Of a stretch of DNA of 64,000 nt, positions 50,281 to 60,522 are shown piece after piece (position 1 is the first letter of the stretch; every line of letters begins with the position of its first letter). The DNA is from Pseudomonas sp. GV085. GTDB taxonomy: Bacteria > Pseudomonadota > Gammaproteobacteria > Pseudomonadales > Pseudomonadaceae. Position numbers and translations under genes: made by a program. The stretch spans positions 1 through 64,000 of the forward strand of contig NZ_QAOV01000016.1 in the NCBI RefSeq assembly GCF_003050925.1. Reading direction: 5' to 3'. The notes under the pieces were generated by a model, which saw only the letters and a program-made list of their open reading frames with translations, did not search any database and was not told where the DNA came from.

Positions 50281-53175
50281 GTGGCACGTCCGCAGCCCCA
50301 GCCGAACCCAGTCCAGCTCCGCTTCGTCGAGTTCGAACTCGACGAGGCTAACGCCTGCCTGTCACGCAACGGAGAAGCTGTGGCGTTGGCACCAACTCCC
50401 TTCACACTGCTGTGCGTCCTTGCACGCCAGCCGGGATCGCTGGTGACCAAGGATGCCTTGCTTGATGCCGTGTGGGGGCATCGGTTCGTCAGCGATTCGG
50501 TGCTGAAGACGGCCATCAGCGATCTGCGCAAGGTGCTGGGCGACGACCCCAGGCAGCCCCGCTATATCGAGACTGTGTCGAGGCGCGGCTATCGCTTCAT
50601 CGCCGCGCCCTCCCCTGCACCTTCGATGCCGCCTGCATCCGCGACGGTGCCGGCGGCCGGCGCGCATCCGTCACCGCCATTCATCGGTCGCGCCGACGAA
50701 CTCTCAAGACTGCAACGGGCATGGGAGCGGGCGGATGGCGGTCAGCGAGCCGTGGTCTGGCTCGCTGGAGAACCGGGGATTGGCAAGACCACGTTAATCG
50801 AAAATTTCCTTGCCAGCCTTGGCGGCATCACCTGCGCACGCGGCCATTGCGTGGAGCATTACGGCACCGGCGAGCCGTATCTGCCGGTGCTGGAAGCGTT
50901 GGCCGATCTATGCCGCGGCGACCCTACCCTGCCGGCGCTGATGCGCGCAGTGGCGCCGACCTGGTTGCTGCAACTTCCGTGGCTGAGCACCACGCAGGAG
51001 AGAGACGCATTGCGGCGCGAGCTTGCCGGCGTCGGCCCGGATCGCATGCTCCGGGAAATGGGCGAACTGCTTGACCGCTATACAGAGCAGCGGCCGCTAA
51101 TGTTGGTGACCGAAGACCTGCATTGGAGCGATCGGGCGACGGTTCAGCTTATCGACTATGTGGCGCGGCGACGTGGCCGTGCGCGACTTATGTGGTTGTC
51201 GAGCTTTCGCCTTGCCGAAGTTGTGGCTCTCGAGCATCCGCTCAGCTCGTTGCGCCATGAACTGCGTCTGCAGCGTTTGTGCGAGGAAGTGGTGCTCGAC
51301 CCGTTCTCGGAAACCGAGGTCGCTGACTATGTTGCGCTGCGTTCAGCCTCGCTGGCAGGCGATGAAGCCTTTGTGCGCGCACTGCACGAACGGACCGATG
51401 GTGTGCCGTTGTTCGTTTCGTCGATCATCAGTGAAGTGATGGACTCAAAGGGCGACAAAGCCACCATCGAGGCTCGGCTTGCGGATCTGGCGGTTCCCGA
51501 AAACCTCGCAGCCATCATTGATCACTACATCGCCAGGCTTGGCCCGGAGCGACGTACACTCCTCTCGGCAGCAGCCGTGTGTGGGGTCGATTTCCGGGTT
51601 GAGACGGTTTCTCTGGCCCTCGAACGCGACCTCTCTTCGATAACCAGCGCTTGTGAGACGCTGAGGCAGGAGCAGGTATGGCTCACACAGTCACGAGCCC
51701 CCGAAGTTGAAGAGGTAGAACTGCCGTACTCGTTCCGGCATGCCCTCTTTCGTCAGGTGCTGTATGAACGCACGCCACGTTCGTTACGCACCCATCTCCA
51801 TCGTCAGGTCGGTGCTGCCCTCGAACGCGAGCGCACGACCGGCGTGCCGGTTGCTGCCTCTGAGCTGGCGATGCACTTCGACCGCGCCCGGATGCCGATG
51901 ATCGCACTGAGCTACTACGCCGAGGCCGCAGAAGCAGCACTGCTGCACTTCAGCCCGGACTTGTGCATTGGCCTCACCAAGCGCGCCCTGGTCCTGCTCA
52001 TGCAGGCATCCGAAGGGACGGAGCGCAATGCACTCGAAATAACCCTGGCTACGTTGCAGGGGGTTTCGGCTTTCCACATGTTCGGTGTCGGCAGCGAAGC
52101 CAGGAGCGCCTTCGAACGTGCGTACACGCTGCTGGCGGATGTTCCCGAGCACCCCATGCGCGCTCGCCTGCTGCATGGGTTCGGCTATCTGCTCGGTTTG
52201 CGCGGCGAGTATACGGTGGCGCTGGAAGTGGCCGAGCGTGCCGAGGCCCTCTCCTGCGACTCGAAGGATCCAGAGCTCATGCTGGCGGCGTGCATCGTAC
52301 AGGGCGAGGTGCATCACCTTCAGGGACGCACTGAAACAACCCGCAGTTGGCTGGAGCGCGCCCTCGCGATCGCCGAGCCGCTGGACATCGGAACGAACGA
52401 GATCTTTGCGGCCGATCCACAGGTCATGCTGCACGGCATGCTGGCCATCGAGCTGGTGCGATCCGGCCTGATTGAGCAGGGTCGAACTCATATGCAGCAC
52501 GCGCGAGCCCGTGCACAAGCGCTGCGCCAACCTATGACGTGGCTGGTCGCTGCCTGGCAGGAGGTGTTGATCGAGGTGCGAATGGGAAACCACGTGCGTG
52601 TGGCAGCGCTGGCTGACGACATGCAGACGCTGGTGGATGAGTATTCGCTCGCTCTGGGGCGCACGGCTTGCCGCTGGTGGCGCGGCTGGGCCGACGCCCG
52701 CAACGGTGCACCCCGCGACGGCTACCGCCACATCCGTGAGGCCTACGAGGAACACACCGGGCTCGGTATGCGCTCCGGTGCCAGCGAAGTACTCGGCTAC
52801 GCCGCCGAGGCACTCCTGCTGGCAGGTGATTACGACGCAGCGCAAGTCCAATTGCAGGAAGCACTTCAGGTGGGCGAGGAACTGGGCGAGCGCGTGTACC
52901 TGCCACAGTTATTGCTGCTAGAAGCAGCGATCGCGCGAGCGCAGGGTCGGCCCGACGCCAGCAACGTTGCGGTGCGGCGCGCGGTTGAGGAGGCTCGCGC
53001 CCAGGAAGCACCATGGCTGGAGCTGCTCGCGCTGGTCGAGCTGTGCGAGCACCACGACGCCGTGGCCGAGGACCACCAGGCATTGGCGACGCTGGTTGAC
53101 CAGTTGCCTGAAACTGACGGAACCGGGCTGGTGAAACGTGCGCGCTCGCTGATTCAGGCTGCAAAGTCTGATTGA
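50281..53175 (+). CDS. Winged-helix/AAA ATPase/TPR transcriptional regulator
   Basis: This is a regulator of about 964 aa. It begins with an OmpR/CadC-type winged helix (about 10-105, VWGHRFVSDSVLKTAISDLR and VSRRGYRF), then an ATPase domain (Walker A GEPGIGKTT about 160, Walker B LMLVTEDLHWSD), then a long TPR-like C-terminal region, as in MalT-type STAND regulators. I place the start at GTG 50281 because AGGA lies 8 bases upstream and the domain begins directly after it; ATG 50230 is the alternative. It precedes an RND efflux operon, from which a BIME separates it. It is likely to control that operon, by position. Confidence 0.88.
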   Translation: MARPQPQPNPVQLRFVEFELDEANACLSRNGEAVALAPTPFTLLCVLARQPGSLVTKDALLDAVWGHRFVSDSVLKTAISDLRKVLGDDPRQPRYIETVSRRGYRFIAAPSPAPSMPPASATVPAAGAHPSPPFIGRADELSRLQRAWERADGGQRAVVWLAGEPGIGKTTLIENFLASLGGITCARGHCVEHYGTGEPYLPVLEALADLCRGDPTLPALMRAVAPTWLLQLPWLSTTQERDALRRELAGVGPDRMLREMGELLDRYTEQRPLMLVTEDLHWSDRATVQLIDYVARRRGRARLMWLSSFRLAEVVALEHPLSSLRHELRLQRLCEEVVLDPFSETEVADYVALRSASLAGDEAFVRALHERTDGVPLFVSSIISEVMDSKGDKATIEARLADLAVPENLAAIIDHYIARLGPERRTLLSAAAVCGVDFRVETVSLALERDLSSITSACETLRQEQVWLTQSRAPEVEEVELPYSFRHALFRQVLYERTPRSLRTHLHRQVGAALERERTTGVPVAASELAMHFDRARMPMIALSYYAEAAEAALLHFSPDLCIGLTKRALVLLMQASEGTERNALEITLATLQGVSAFHMFGVGSEARSAFERAYTLLADVPEHPMRARLLHGFGYLLGLRGEYTVALEVAERAEALSCDSKDPELMLAACIVQGEVHHLQGRTETTRSWLERALAIAEPLDIGTNEIFAADPQVMLHGMLAIELVRSGLIEQGRTHMQHARARAQALRQPMTWLVAAWQEVLIEVRMGNHVRVAALADDMQTLVDEYSLALGRTACRWWRGWADARNGAPRDGYRHIREAYEEHTGLGMRSGASEVLGYAAEALLLAGDYDAAQVQLQEALQVGEELGERVYLPQLLLLEAAIARAQGRPDASNVAVRRAVEEARAQEAPWLELLALVELCEHHDAVAEDHQALATLVDQLPETDGTGLVKRARSLIQAAKSD

Positions 53176-53194
53176 AAAATTAAGGACACAGACC

Positions 53195-53284
53195 TGTGGG
53201 AGCGAGCCTGCTCGCGATGGTGACGGGTCAGCCAATATTGATGCTGAATGTACCGCCGTCATCGCGAGCAGGCTCGCTCCCACA
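53195..53284. repeat. REP/BIME inverted pair
   Basis: TGTGGGAGCGAGCCTGCTCG begins the left arm (53195-53220) and its reverse complement forms the right arm (53260-53284). It folds into a long hairpin 20 bases past the regulator stop and may serve as transcript end. Confidence 0.88.
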
Positions 53285-53430
53285 AGTTCGCATTGTTCAA
53301 ATCCTTAACTTACCGACATTAATTTCTGTGGAAGCGGCGCTGTCCCGACCGAAGCCTGACCTTTCGCTTACGACTCGACCCAAGGGGCAGCTTACGCTGT
53401 CGTCGAACTTTCTTGCCCCCTTGGACTGTG

Positions 53431-53646
53431 ATGATCCTTAACTCTGAAACCAAGTACCCGAGCCGCCGCACATACGTCATCAAGCTGCGTAGCGATGCCG
53501 CTTCGGGGGCCCTGGTGGGCCGCCTCGAAAACCTGGTCACCGGACGTCAGCGCGAGTTTTCGTGCGCCGAAGAGTTGCTGGAGTCGATCGACTCGGACCT
53601 CAGGTCGGCGGCCAGCGAGCACGCGGCAGATGCCGACGGCGAGTGA
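53431..53646 (+). CDS. Small conserved-looking protein upstream of RND genes
   Basis: This 71-aa protein starts at ATG 53431 (an in-frame ATG at 53413 is possible). It reads like a two-strand, one-helix domain (RTYVIKLRSDA, GALVGRLENLVTGRQREFS, AEELLESIDSDL) with an acidic tail. I recall small proteins of this look next to Pseudomonas regulator/efflux genes but cannot name a family. It is 117 bases before the outer membrane lipoprotein gene. Confidence 0.55.
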   Translation: MILNSETKYPSRRTYVIKLRSDAASGALVGRLENLVTGRQREFSCAEELLESIDSDLRSAASEHAADADGE

Positions 53647-53763
53647 CGTCTCCCACCTGAATGTGCGCTCGATATGGCGACCGAACGGCGACGCTTCGCT
53701 GACGACTTCGTGCACATCGGGCCTTACGCTGATGCCATCTCGAATCCACACGAGTCCAATGCG

Positions 53764-55281
53764 ATGCCGCGACTTCCAGTTTCCTTTCCACTGCCCCTCC
53801 TCACCGCCCGGACAACCTTGAAACGGGCCGAGCGCACGACCGGCTTCGTTATTGCGGCCGCCCTTGCCACTTCGATCGCCCTCGCCCTTTCCGGTTGCTC
53901 CACACCGGTCTTCAAGCCAGCGGTTGACCTGCCAAGCAGTTTCGCCGCCAGCACGGCCTCCGAAATGGAACCCGAGGCGGCGTGGTGGGAGGTCTACCAC
54001 GATCCGTTGCTGACGGATCTGGTGCGCCGGGCTGCGCGTGAGAACCGCGACGTCAAGATTGCCGCCGAGCGCCTGCGTGCCGCGCGTGCCGGAGAAACGG
54101 TCAGCCAGTCCTGGCTGCTCCCGAGTGTCGGCGCATCCGTCTCCGGCAGTGACCGCCGCAGCGGCTACAACTTGGCCACGAAACAGGGCTATCCGGATAC
54201 CAAGACCACCAGTGTGGGTCTGGACGTCTCGTGGGAACTCGACCTGAGCGGCCGTCTGCGCGCCGGCGCAGCGGCGGCTGACGCCGATGCGCTGGCCGCG
54301 GAACACAGCATGCGCGGCGTACGCCTGCTGGTGATGAGCGACGTGGTCAGCAACTACTTCACACTGGTCGGTGCGCAGCGCCAGGTCGCGACGCTTCGCG
54401 CAATCTCGGCGATGCAGGACGAGACGCTGCGTCTGGTCACCGCACGTCAACAGGTCGGGCTCGCATCCGCTTTCGACGTCGAACGCGCGCAGACCGACGC
54501 CTTGTCGGCGCGGGCGCAGATTCCGCCGCTGGAAACCCAAGTGGCGGTGGCGCGTCACCGTATCGCAGTGCTGACTGCAGACCAGTCTTTCAACACCGCG
54601 AACATCCAGCCTTCAAGCGGTGATTTGATCGATGTGCCCGAGGCCAAGCCCGGCCAGCCCGCCGAGTTGCTGCAACGCCGACCTGACGTACTGGCGCTGA
54701 TGGCACAACTCGACGCCGCCAATGCTCGTCGCCAGCAAGCGAAAGCCGAGTGGTTCCCGCAGCTCTTTCTCGGCGCTTCCTTCGGCCGCCAGGGTCTCAA
54801 CCTGAACGGTGCCGATCTCGGCGCTGCGCGCTTCACCAACGTCGCGGGCCTGCTGGCGATGCCGCTCTTCAACGCCGGGCGCACGCAAGCCATCAACGAA
54901 GCGGCTGAAAGCGCTCAACAAGAGGCGCTGCTGCGCGCCGAAGACGGCATCGTACGGGCGCTCGAGGATGTGGAAAACGCCCTCGTCACGCTTGCGCAGG
55001 AACGCCGCCGGTCCGGGTCGCTGCAATTGGCCGCCGCGTCCGCAGAGTCCGCGCAAAACCGCGCCCAGTCGCTCTATGACCGCGGGCAGATCGACCTGTT
55101 GCCACTGCTGGATTCGCAGCGGGCGCGCCTGGCGGCACGCTTGAATTCTAACGAAAGCAACACCCGACTGCTGCTCGACAGCGTGCAGCTCTACAAGGCA
55201 CTGGGCGGGGGCTGGCAGGTGTTCGAACAACCCTCCAACCCAACCGCATCCGCCGAAGCCGACCGGCCACCACTTTCCTGA
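53764..55281 (+). CDS. RND efflux outer membrane lipoprotein (NodT/OprM family)
   Basis: This 505-aa TolC-like channel has a lipobox LALSGCS near residue 44, then PAVDLPSSF and EAAWWEVYHDPLLTDLVRRA, typical of NodT-family openings, and the internal repeat VQLYKALGGGW at the end. It forms the outer membrane duct of the efflux pump. The start at 53764 keeps a basic N-region before the lipobox; the longer reading from 53674 adds 30 poorly conserved residues. The adaptor gene follows after 30 bases. Confidence 0.9.
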   Translation: MPRLPVSFPLPLLTARTTLKRAERTTGFVIAAALATSIALALSGCSTPVFKPAVDLPSSFAASTASEMEPEAAWWEVYHDPLLTDLVRRAARENRDVKIAAERLRAARAGETVSQSWLLPSVGASVSGSDRRSGYNLATKQGYPDTKTTSVGLDVSWELDLSGRLRAGAAAADADALAAEHSMRGVRLLVMSDVVSNYFTLVGAQRQVATLRAISAMQDETLRLVTARQQVGLASAFDVERAQTDALSARAQIPPLETQVAVARHRIAVLTADQSFNTANIQPSSGDLIDVPEAKPGQPAELLQRRPDVLALMAQLDAANARRQQAKAEWFPQLFLGASFGRQGLNLNGADLGAARFTNVAGLLAMPLFNAGRTQAINEAAESAQQEALLRAEDGIVRALEDVENALVTLAQERRRSGSLQLAAASAESAQNRAQSLYDRGQIDLLPLLDSQRARLAARLNSNESNTRLLLDSVQLYKALGGGWQVFEQPSNPTASAEADRPPLS

Positions 55282-55311
55282 GAATCTGTCGTTTTCCAAA
55301 GAGGAACCGTC

Positions 55312-56424
55312 TTGAAACATTCCCTTACTACGGCCGGCGTTTTGGCCGTCGCCGCCATGCTTTGCGCGTGCAGCCCGGATCAGCCGTCCGTGCAGGCCCC
55401 ACGACCGGTACGCACCGTTGAAATCAGCTACGACAATGCCCGCGAAAGCAATCGCTACGTGGGCACCGTGCAGTCACGGCATGAAGTCGATCAAGCCTTC
55501 CGCGTAGGCGGCAAGGTAGCCCAGCGCAAGGTCGATGTAGGTCAGTTTGTGCGCGAGGGCGACATACTGGCTGTGCTGGACGACAGCGACTACCGCCTCG
55601 CTGAGCAAGCGTCGCAACAGCAGTGGGCAGTTGCCGTCGAGCAGACTCGTCAGGCCGACTCGGACCACCAACGCCTTACCGCACTAAAGGCTGATGGCTC
55701 GGTCAGTGCGGCCGACGACGAGCGTGCACATACCAATGCCCAGACCGCTCATGCGACTGCCGAGGCCGAGGCGCGAAAACTCGAGCTCGCGCGCAACCGG
55801 CTCAACTACACCGTGCTGCGCGCCTCCCGTAGCGGTGTTGTCACGGCTGTGCGCTTCGAGGCGGGCCAGGTCGTGGCGGAGGGTCAACCGGTGGTCTCGG
55901 TTGCGAATCCGGATGAATCCGAGATCGTCATCGACGTGCCCGAGGATCAGTTGTCCGTCTTCAAGGACGCGCAGTTCAAGGCCTCGCTGGCCAGTGCGCC
56001 GAACGAGACCTTCGATGTCACGCTGCGCGAGCTGTCGCCGCAGGCTGCGGCGCAGACGCGCACCTATCGCGCGCGGCTCAAGCCAATGCAGGCGCTGCCG
56101 CTGGGCGCCACCGCCACGGTAATGGCCAAGAGCGTGATGACAAGCGTCTCGGTGGCGGCGGTGCCGGCGACGGCACTGACCCAAAGCGGCGGTCAGCCGG
56201 CGCTTTGGGTCGTCACGCCTGTGGGCAAGGATCCGTTAGGCATCGTCGAACTGGAGCATGTGGCAGTTTGGGCCTACCGCAACGACGAAGTGCTCGTCTC
56301 CGGGCCGCAGGCTGGCGCATTAGTCGTTACCGCCGGGATCCAGAAAATGACGTCCGGACTGAAGGTCGCGCTCCCCGGTGCGGCGATCGCTGACACGAAC
56401 ACTACGCAGCAGGCCACCCGATGA
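55312..56424 (+). CDS. RND efflux periplasmic adaptor (membrane fusion lipoprotein)
   Basis: This 370-aa adaptor has a lipobox (MLCACS, Cys about 20), the lipoyl halves (GTVQSRHEVDQAFRVGGKV and RNRLNYTVLRASRSGVVTAV), an alpha-hairpin between them (about 105-160) and beta-barrel parts. The start is TTG at 55312, with GAGGA six to seven bases upstream, giving the signal peptide KHSLTTAGVLAVAAML. Its stop overlaps the pump gene start (ATGA). Confidence 0.9.
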   Translation: MKHSLTTAGVLAVAAMLCACSPDQPSVQAPRPVRTVEISYDNARESNRYVGTVQSRHEVDQAFRVGGKVAQRKVDVGQFVREGDILAVLDDSDYRLAEQASQQQWAVAVEQTRQADSDHQRLTALKADGSVSAADDERAHTNAQTAHATAEAEARKLELARNRLNYTVLRASRSGVVTAVRFEAGQVVAEGQPVVSVANPDESEIVIDVPEDQLSVFKDAQFKASLASAPNETFDVTLRELSPQAAAQTRTYRARLKPMQALPLGATATVMAKSVMTSVSVAAVPATALTQSGGQPALWVVTPVGKDPLGIVELEHVAVWAYRNDEVLVSGPQAGALVVTAGIQKMTSGLKVALPGAAIADTNTTQQATR

Positions 56425-59400
56425 ACAATTTCAACCTCACCGACTGGGCGCTGCGCCATCGCGCCATCGTCCTGTTCATGCTCCTCATTGTCGCGGCGGC
56501 CGGCGCCTTCAGTTTCACCAGGCTCGGTCAGCTCGAAGATCCGAACTTTTCGGTGCCTTCCATGACCGCCATGGTCATCTGGCCGGGCGCCACCGCCCAG
56601 CAATTGCAGGACCAGGTCCTCAATCGTATGGAGAAGAAATTCGAGCAAATCGACAACTTCGAAAAGGTGGTCACCTACGCGCGGCAGGGCTACGCGGGCA
56701 TGACGCTTACCGTGCGCGGCGGCACCTCCAAGGCTGACCAGCGCGAGGCCTGGTACCAGGCGCGCAAGAAACTCAACGACCTGAGCCTGGAGATGCCTGA
56801 CGGCGTGATCGGCCCGATCCTGAACGACGAGTACGGCGACGTGTACGGCCTGATGTACGCAGTCAAGGGCGACGGCGTTGGCCACGCTGACCTGTCGGAC
56901 GTGGCCGAGGACATCAAGCGCCAGATGCTGAAGGTGCCGATGGTCAAGAAGATCGATGTCATCGGCAAGCAGGCCAAGCGTGTCTACGTCGAGTTCTCGC
57001 ACGAGCGCCTGGCAGCGCTGGGCATTACACCGCTGGCCATCGCCGAAAGCCTCAAGAGCCAGAACACGATGCTGCCCGCAGGCCAGATCGACACCCACGG
57101 TGATCGCGTCATGGTGCGCGTGAGCGGCCAATTCGCCAGCGAAGAGGCTATCCGCAATGTGCCAATCGCCGCGGGCGGCCGGCTGATCAAGCTCGGCGAC
57201 ATCGCGACCGTTACCCGTGGCTTCGAAGATCCGCCGACCTACACGGTCCGCCACAACGGCCAGCCAGTGCTGATGCTCGGCATCACAATGACCAGCGACG
57301 GCAACATCGTGGACCTTGGCAAGGCGATGGACACGGCCGTCGCCAGGATCCAGTCGGAACTTGCGCACGGCGTGGAGCTGGAGCTCGTGGCCGACCAACC
57401 CACCACGGTAAAGGATGCTATCCACGACTTCGCACACGCGCTGATCGAGGCGCTGATCATCGTGATTGCGGTGAGCCTGGCCAGCCTGGGCTGGCGCGCA
57501 GGCCTCGTGGTCGCGGCCACGGTGCCGCTGGTACTGGGCGGCGTGGCGCTGGTGATGTTGGCAATGGGCTGGAACCTCGAGCGCATCTCGCTCGGCTCAC
57601 TGATTATTGCGCTGGGACTGCTGGTGGATGACGCCATCATCGCCATCGAGATGATGGTGGCGAAGATGGAGACCGGCATGGATCGCGTGAAGGCAGCCGC
57701 CTTCTCCTATCAGTCCACCGCCATGCCGCGCCTGACCGGTGCACTCATCACCGTCGTGGGCTTCCTGCCGATCGGCCTCTCGAAGTCCACCACCGGCGAG
57801 TACGCGGGCGGCATTTTCTGGATCGTCGGTGCCGCGGTGCTGTTCTCGTGGATCTGCTCCGGCATCTTCACGCCGTACCTGGCGGTCAAGATGCTGCCCA
57901 ACGACTTGGGCAAGCACCAGCACGGTGATCTGCACGATACCAAGTTCTACCGCAGCCTGCGCCGCCTGATCGACGCCGCCATCGAGCGCCGCTGGGTGGT
58001 CATCGGTGCGACGGTTGGCGCTCTGGTACTTGCTCTGGCCTGTATCAAGCTAGTGCCACAGCAATTCTTCCCCAACAGTTCGCGTCCTGAGCTGGTCATT
58101 GACCTGCGTGTCAAGGAAGGCTCCTCGTTCGCCGCGACGACCGAGCAAGTCAAGCACATGGAGGAGATCCTCGCGAAGGACGAGGACGTGCGTTTTTATA
58201 CCGCCTACACCGGCGCCGGCGCACCGCGCTTCTATCTCTCGCTCAACCCCGAGCTGCCGAATCCGGGCTTTGCCCAGTTCGTCGTGATGACCAAGGATCT
58301 GGATGCACGCGAGCGAGTACGTGCGCGGCTGGTGGCCTCGGCTGACCAACAATTCCCACAGGCGTGGGTGCGCGTGACCCGGCTCGAGTTGGGGCCGCCT
58401 GTCGGCTACCCGGTGCAGTTCCGCGTCGTAGGCCCCGATACCCAGATGGTGCGCAAGATCGCCCGCGACGTGGAGAAGGTGGTTGCGTCCAACCAAAAGG
58501 TGCGCGATCTCCAGCTCGACTGGAACGACCCGGTGCGTACGCTGAAAGTGGAGCTCGATCAGGACAAGTCCAGCGCGCTTGGCCTTACACCGGCCGACGT
58601 GTCGTTGGCGACCCAGACCGTGATGAACGGCGCAACCCTGTCGCAGCTGCGTGAGCGCGAGGATCTGATCGACATCGTAGCCCGTGCCGTGCCAGAGGAA
58701 CGTTTGAACCTCGACACACTGAAAGACATCAACCTCTACACGCGCCAGGGCACGGTGGTGCCACTGTCGCAAGTCGCACAGGTGCGTTCTGAACTGGAAG
58801 AGCCAGTGCTGTGGCGCCGTAACCGCGACATGGCGATCACGGTGCGTGCCGACGTGAAGGATGGCGAGCAGGGTGTATCGGTGACGCAGGAAATCCAGCC
58901 GTTGCTCAAGGATATCGAAGCCAGGCTGCCGACCGGTTACCGCATCGACGTGGGCGGCGCGGTGGAGGAAAGTGACAAGGCGAACAAGGCGCTACTCGCG
59001 GTGGCCCCGTTGATGCTGATCACCATCCTGCTGTTACTCATGCTGCAACTGCAGAACTTCTCCCGCATGTGGATGGTGATGCTGACCGCACCGCTGGGCC
59101 TGATCGGTGTGGTGCCGGCGCTCTTGGTGTTCCAGTCGCCGCTGGGCTTCGTCGCGATCCTGGGCATCATCGCACTGGGTGGCATGATCATGCGCAACGC
59201 GGTGATCCTGATCGATCAGGTTCAAATCGAAATCGCCGAGGGGCGTGACCCGTGGAATGCTGTGCTGGATGCCGCCATTCACCGGGCCCGTCCGGTGATG
59301 CTGACGGCGCTGGCCACTGTGCTCGCCATGATCCCGCTAACGCGCAGTGTGTTCTGGGGGCCGATGGCAATTGCGATCATGGGCGGCCTTACCGTGGCGA

Positions 59401-59528
59401 CGCTGCTGACGATTTTCTTCGTCCCGGCGTTGTACGCTGCATGGTTCAAGGTGGGTCGCCAGACGGCCGCTGGTACCCTGCCGGTGAGCTCGCCATCGCC
59501 AACGCGCAAAACCGATTGTCCAGCGTGA
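56421..59528 (+). CDS. RND-family efflux pump, inner membrane transporter
   Basis: This 1035-aa proton-driven RND transporter has 12 membrane segments in the usual 1+5 duplicated layout. TM4 carries the proton-relay acid pair in LGLLVDDAIIAIEMMV (about 406-421). Periplasmic porter and docking loops lie at about 35-330 and 560-860. It resembles HAE1-type drug/solvent exporters of the TriC/MexK/VexF kind more than MexB. It starts in ATGA with the adaptor stop, and there is no following pump gene. The exported substrate is unknown. Confidence 0.93.
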   Translation: MNNFNLTDWALRHRAIVLFMLLIVAAAGAFSFTRLGQLEDPNFSVPSMTAMVIWPGATAQQLQDQVLNRMEKKFEQIDNFEKVVTYARQGYAGMTLTVRGGTSKADQREAWYQARKKLNDLSLEMPDGVIGPILNDEYGDVYGLMYAVKGDGVGHADLSDVAEDIKRQMLKVPMVKKIDVIGKQAKRVYVEFSHERLAALGITPLAIAESLKSQNTMLPAGQIDTHGDRVMVRVSGQFASEEAIRNVPIAAGGRLIKLGDIATVTRGFEDPPTYTVRHNGQPVLMLGITMTSDGNIVDLGKAMDTAVARIQSELAHGVELELVADQPTTVKDAIHDFAHALIEALIIVIAVSLASLGWRAGLVVAATVPLVLGGVALVMLAMGWNLERISLGSLIIALGLLVDDAIIAIEMMVAKMETGMDRVKAAAFSYQSTAMPRLTGALITVVGFLPIGLSKSTTGEYAGGIFWIVGAAVLFSWICSGIFTPYLAVKMLPNDLGKHQHGDLHDTKFYRSLRRLIDAAIERRWVVIGATVGALVLALACIKLVPQQFFPNSSRPELVIDLRVKEGSSFAATTEQVKHMEEILAKDEDVRFYTAYTGAGAPRFYLSLNPELPNPGFAQFVVMTKDLDARERVRARLVASADQQFPQAWVRVTRLELGPPVGYPVQFRVVGPDTQMVRKIARDVEKVVASNQKVRDLQLDWNDPVRTLKVELDQDKSSALGLTPADVSLATQTVMNGATLSQLREREDLIDIVARAVPEERLNLDTLKDINLYTRQGTVVPLSQVAQVRSELEEPVLWRRNRDMAITVRADVKDGEQGVSVTQEIQPLLKDIEARLPTGYRIDVGGAVEESDKANKALLAVAPLMLITILLLLMLQLQNFSRMWMVMLTAPLGLIGVVPALLVFQSPLGFVAILGIIALGGMIMRNAVILIDQVQIEIAEGRDPWNAVLDAAIHRARPVMLTALATVLAMIPLTRSVFWGPMAIAIMGGLTVATLLTIFFVPALYAAWFKVGRQTAAGTLPVSSPSPTRKTDCPA

Positions 59529-59762
59529 ACCGGACCACGGCCGCGCACGGCGCGGCCATCGCCCGGTTGGCGCGAGCCACCGACATCAAGTGCTGCGACC
59601 GCTGTATGACGTTTTGTCAGTCAATCTGTATCTAACGTTCTCCCTTTGGCCGCCCTACTATCGTCCGCACCATCCAGGTCCATACCTCAGAGATCGCGAA
59701 AGCCGTTTTATACGGATTTAGCGCAGCTTCAATTCGTTATCTCTTCCTTCAGGAGTTACGCC

Positions 59763-60392
59763 ATGCCCGAACTGTCCAACCTGCTTGCCTACGGCCTGAT
59801 CTCACTCGGCATGGTGCTGACTCCCGGCCCGAACATGATCTATCTCATCTCGCGATCGATCTGCCAGGGACGAATGGCCGGACTGATTTCCCTGGGTGGC
59901 GTGGCGTTGGGTTTCGTCGTTTATATGTTGTGCGCCGCATTGGGTATCACAGCCCTGGTCCTGGCGGTTCCCTATGCGTATGACGCCCTGCGACTCGGCG
60001 GCGCACTCTATCTGCTCTACCTGGCCTGGCAAGCGGTCAAGCCCGGCGGCCGTTCTCCGTTCCAGGTGCGCGACCTGCCCAAGGACAGCCCGCGCAAGCT
60101 GTTTACGATGGGGTTTGTCACCAACCTGTTGAATCCCAAAGTCGCGGTCATGTATTTGTCGCTGCTGCCCCAGTTCATCGACCCCGCCGGCCACGGCAGC
60201 GTGCTGGCGCAATCCATCGTGCTTGGCTCTACGCAGATCGTCATCAGCGTAAGCGTCAACGCCCTGATTGCCGTCATGGCGGGCTCCATTGCGACATTCC
60301 TCGCACGCAAGCCCGTGTGGCAGACCGTGCAGCGCTGGCTGATGGGGACGGTCCTCGCGGGCTTGGCCATGCGCATGACCGTCGAAGGGTAA
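59763..60392 (+). CDS. LysE/RhtB-family amino acid exporter
   Basis: This 209-aa protein has about six membrane helices and the family signature GMVLTPGPNMIYLISRSICQGR (first loop) and LLNPKVAVMYLSLLPQFI. It exports amino acids or related small metabolites. The start at 59763 is preceded by AGGAG; the longer reading from 59646 has no ribosome site. It is a single-gene unit ended by the palindrome at 60425. Confidence 0.9.
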   Translation: MPELSNLLAYGLISLGMVLTPGPNMIYLISRSICQGRMAGLISLGGVALGFVVYMLCAALGITALVLAVPYAYDALRLGGALYLLYLAWQAVKPGGRSPFQVRDLPKDSPRKLFTMGFVTNLLNPKVAVMYLSLLPQFIDPAGHGSVLAQSIVLGSTQIVISVSVNALIAVMAGSIATFLARKPVWQTVQRWLMGTVLAGLAMRMTVEG

Positions 60393-60424
60393 CGCTGAAC
60401 CGCAATGCTGTTCAGTCAAGGAAA

Positions 60425-60450
60425 TTGTAGGAGCGAGCTCGCTCCTACAA
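60425..60450. repeat. 26-base perfect palindrome, REP-like
   Basis: TTGTAGGAGCGAG is followed immediately by its reverse complement. It has the GGAGCGAG core of Pseudomonas REP sequences without a spacer and sits between converging lysE-type and dinB-type genes, where it may act as a transcript end. Confidence 0.75.
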
Positions 60451-60522
60451 ACAGCATTGGACGCCAAACCGGACTGTTTGCGGTTGGCGTATCGGGCACG
60501 CTTGAAAAAAGATCCGCGCAGG

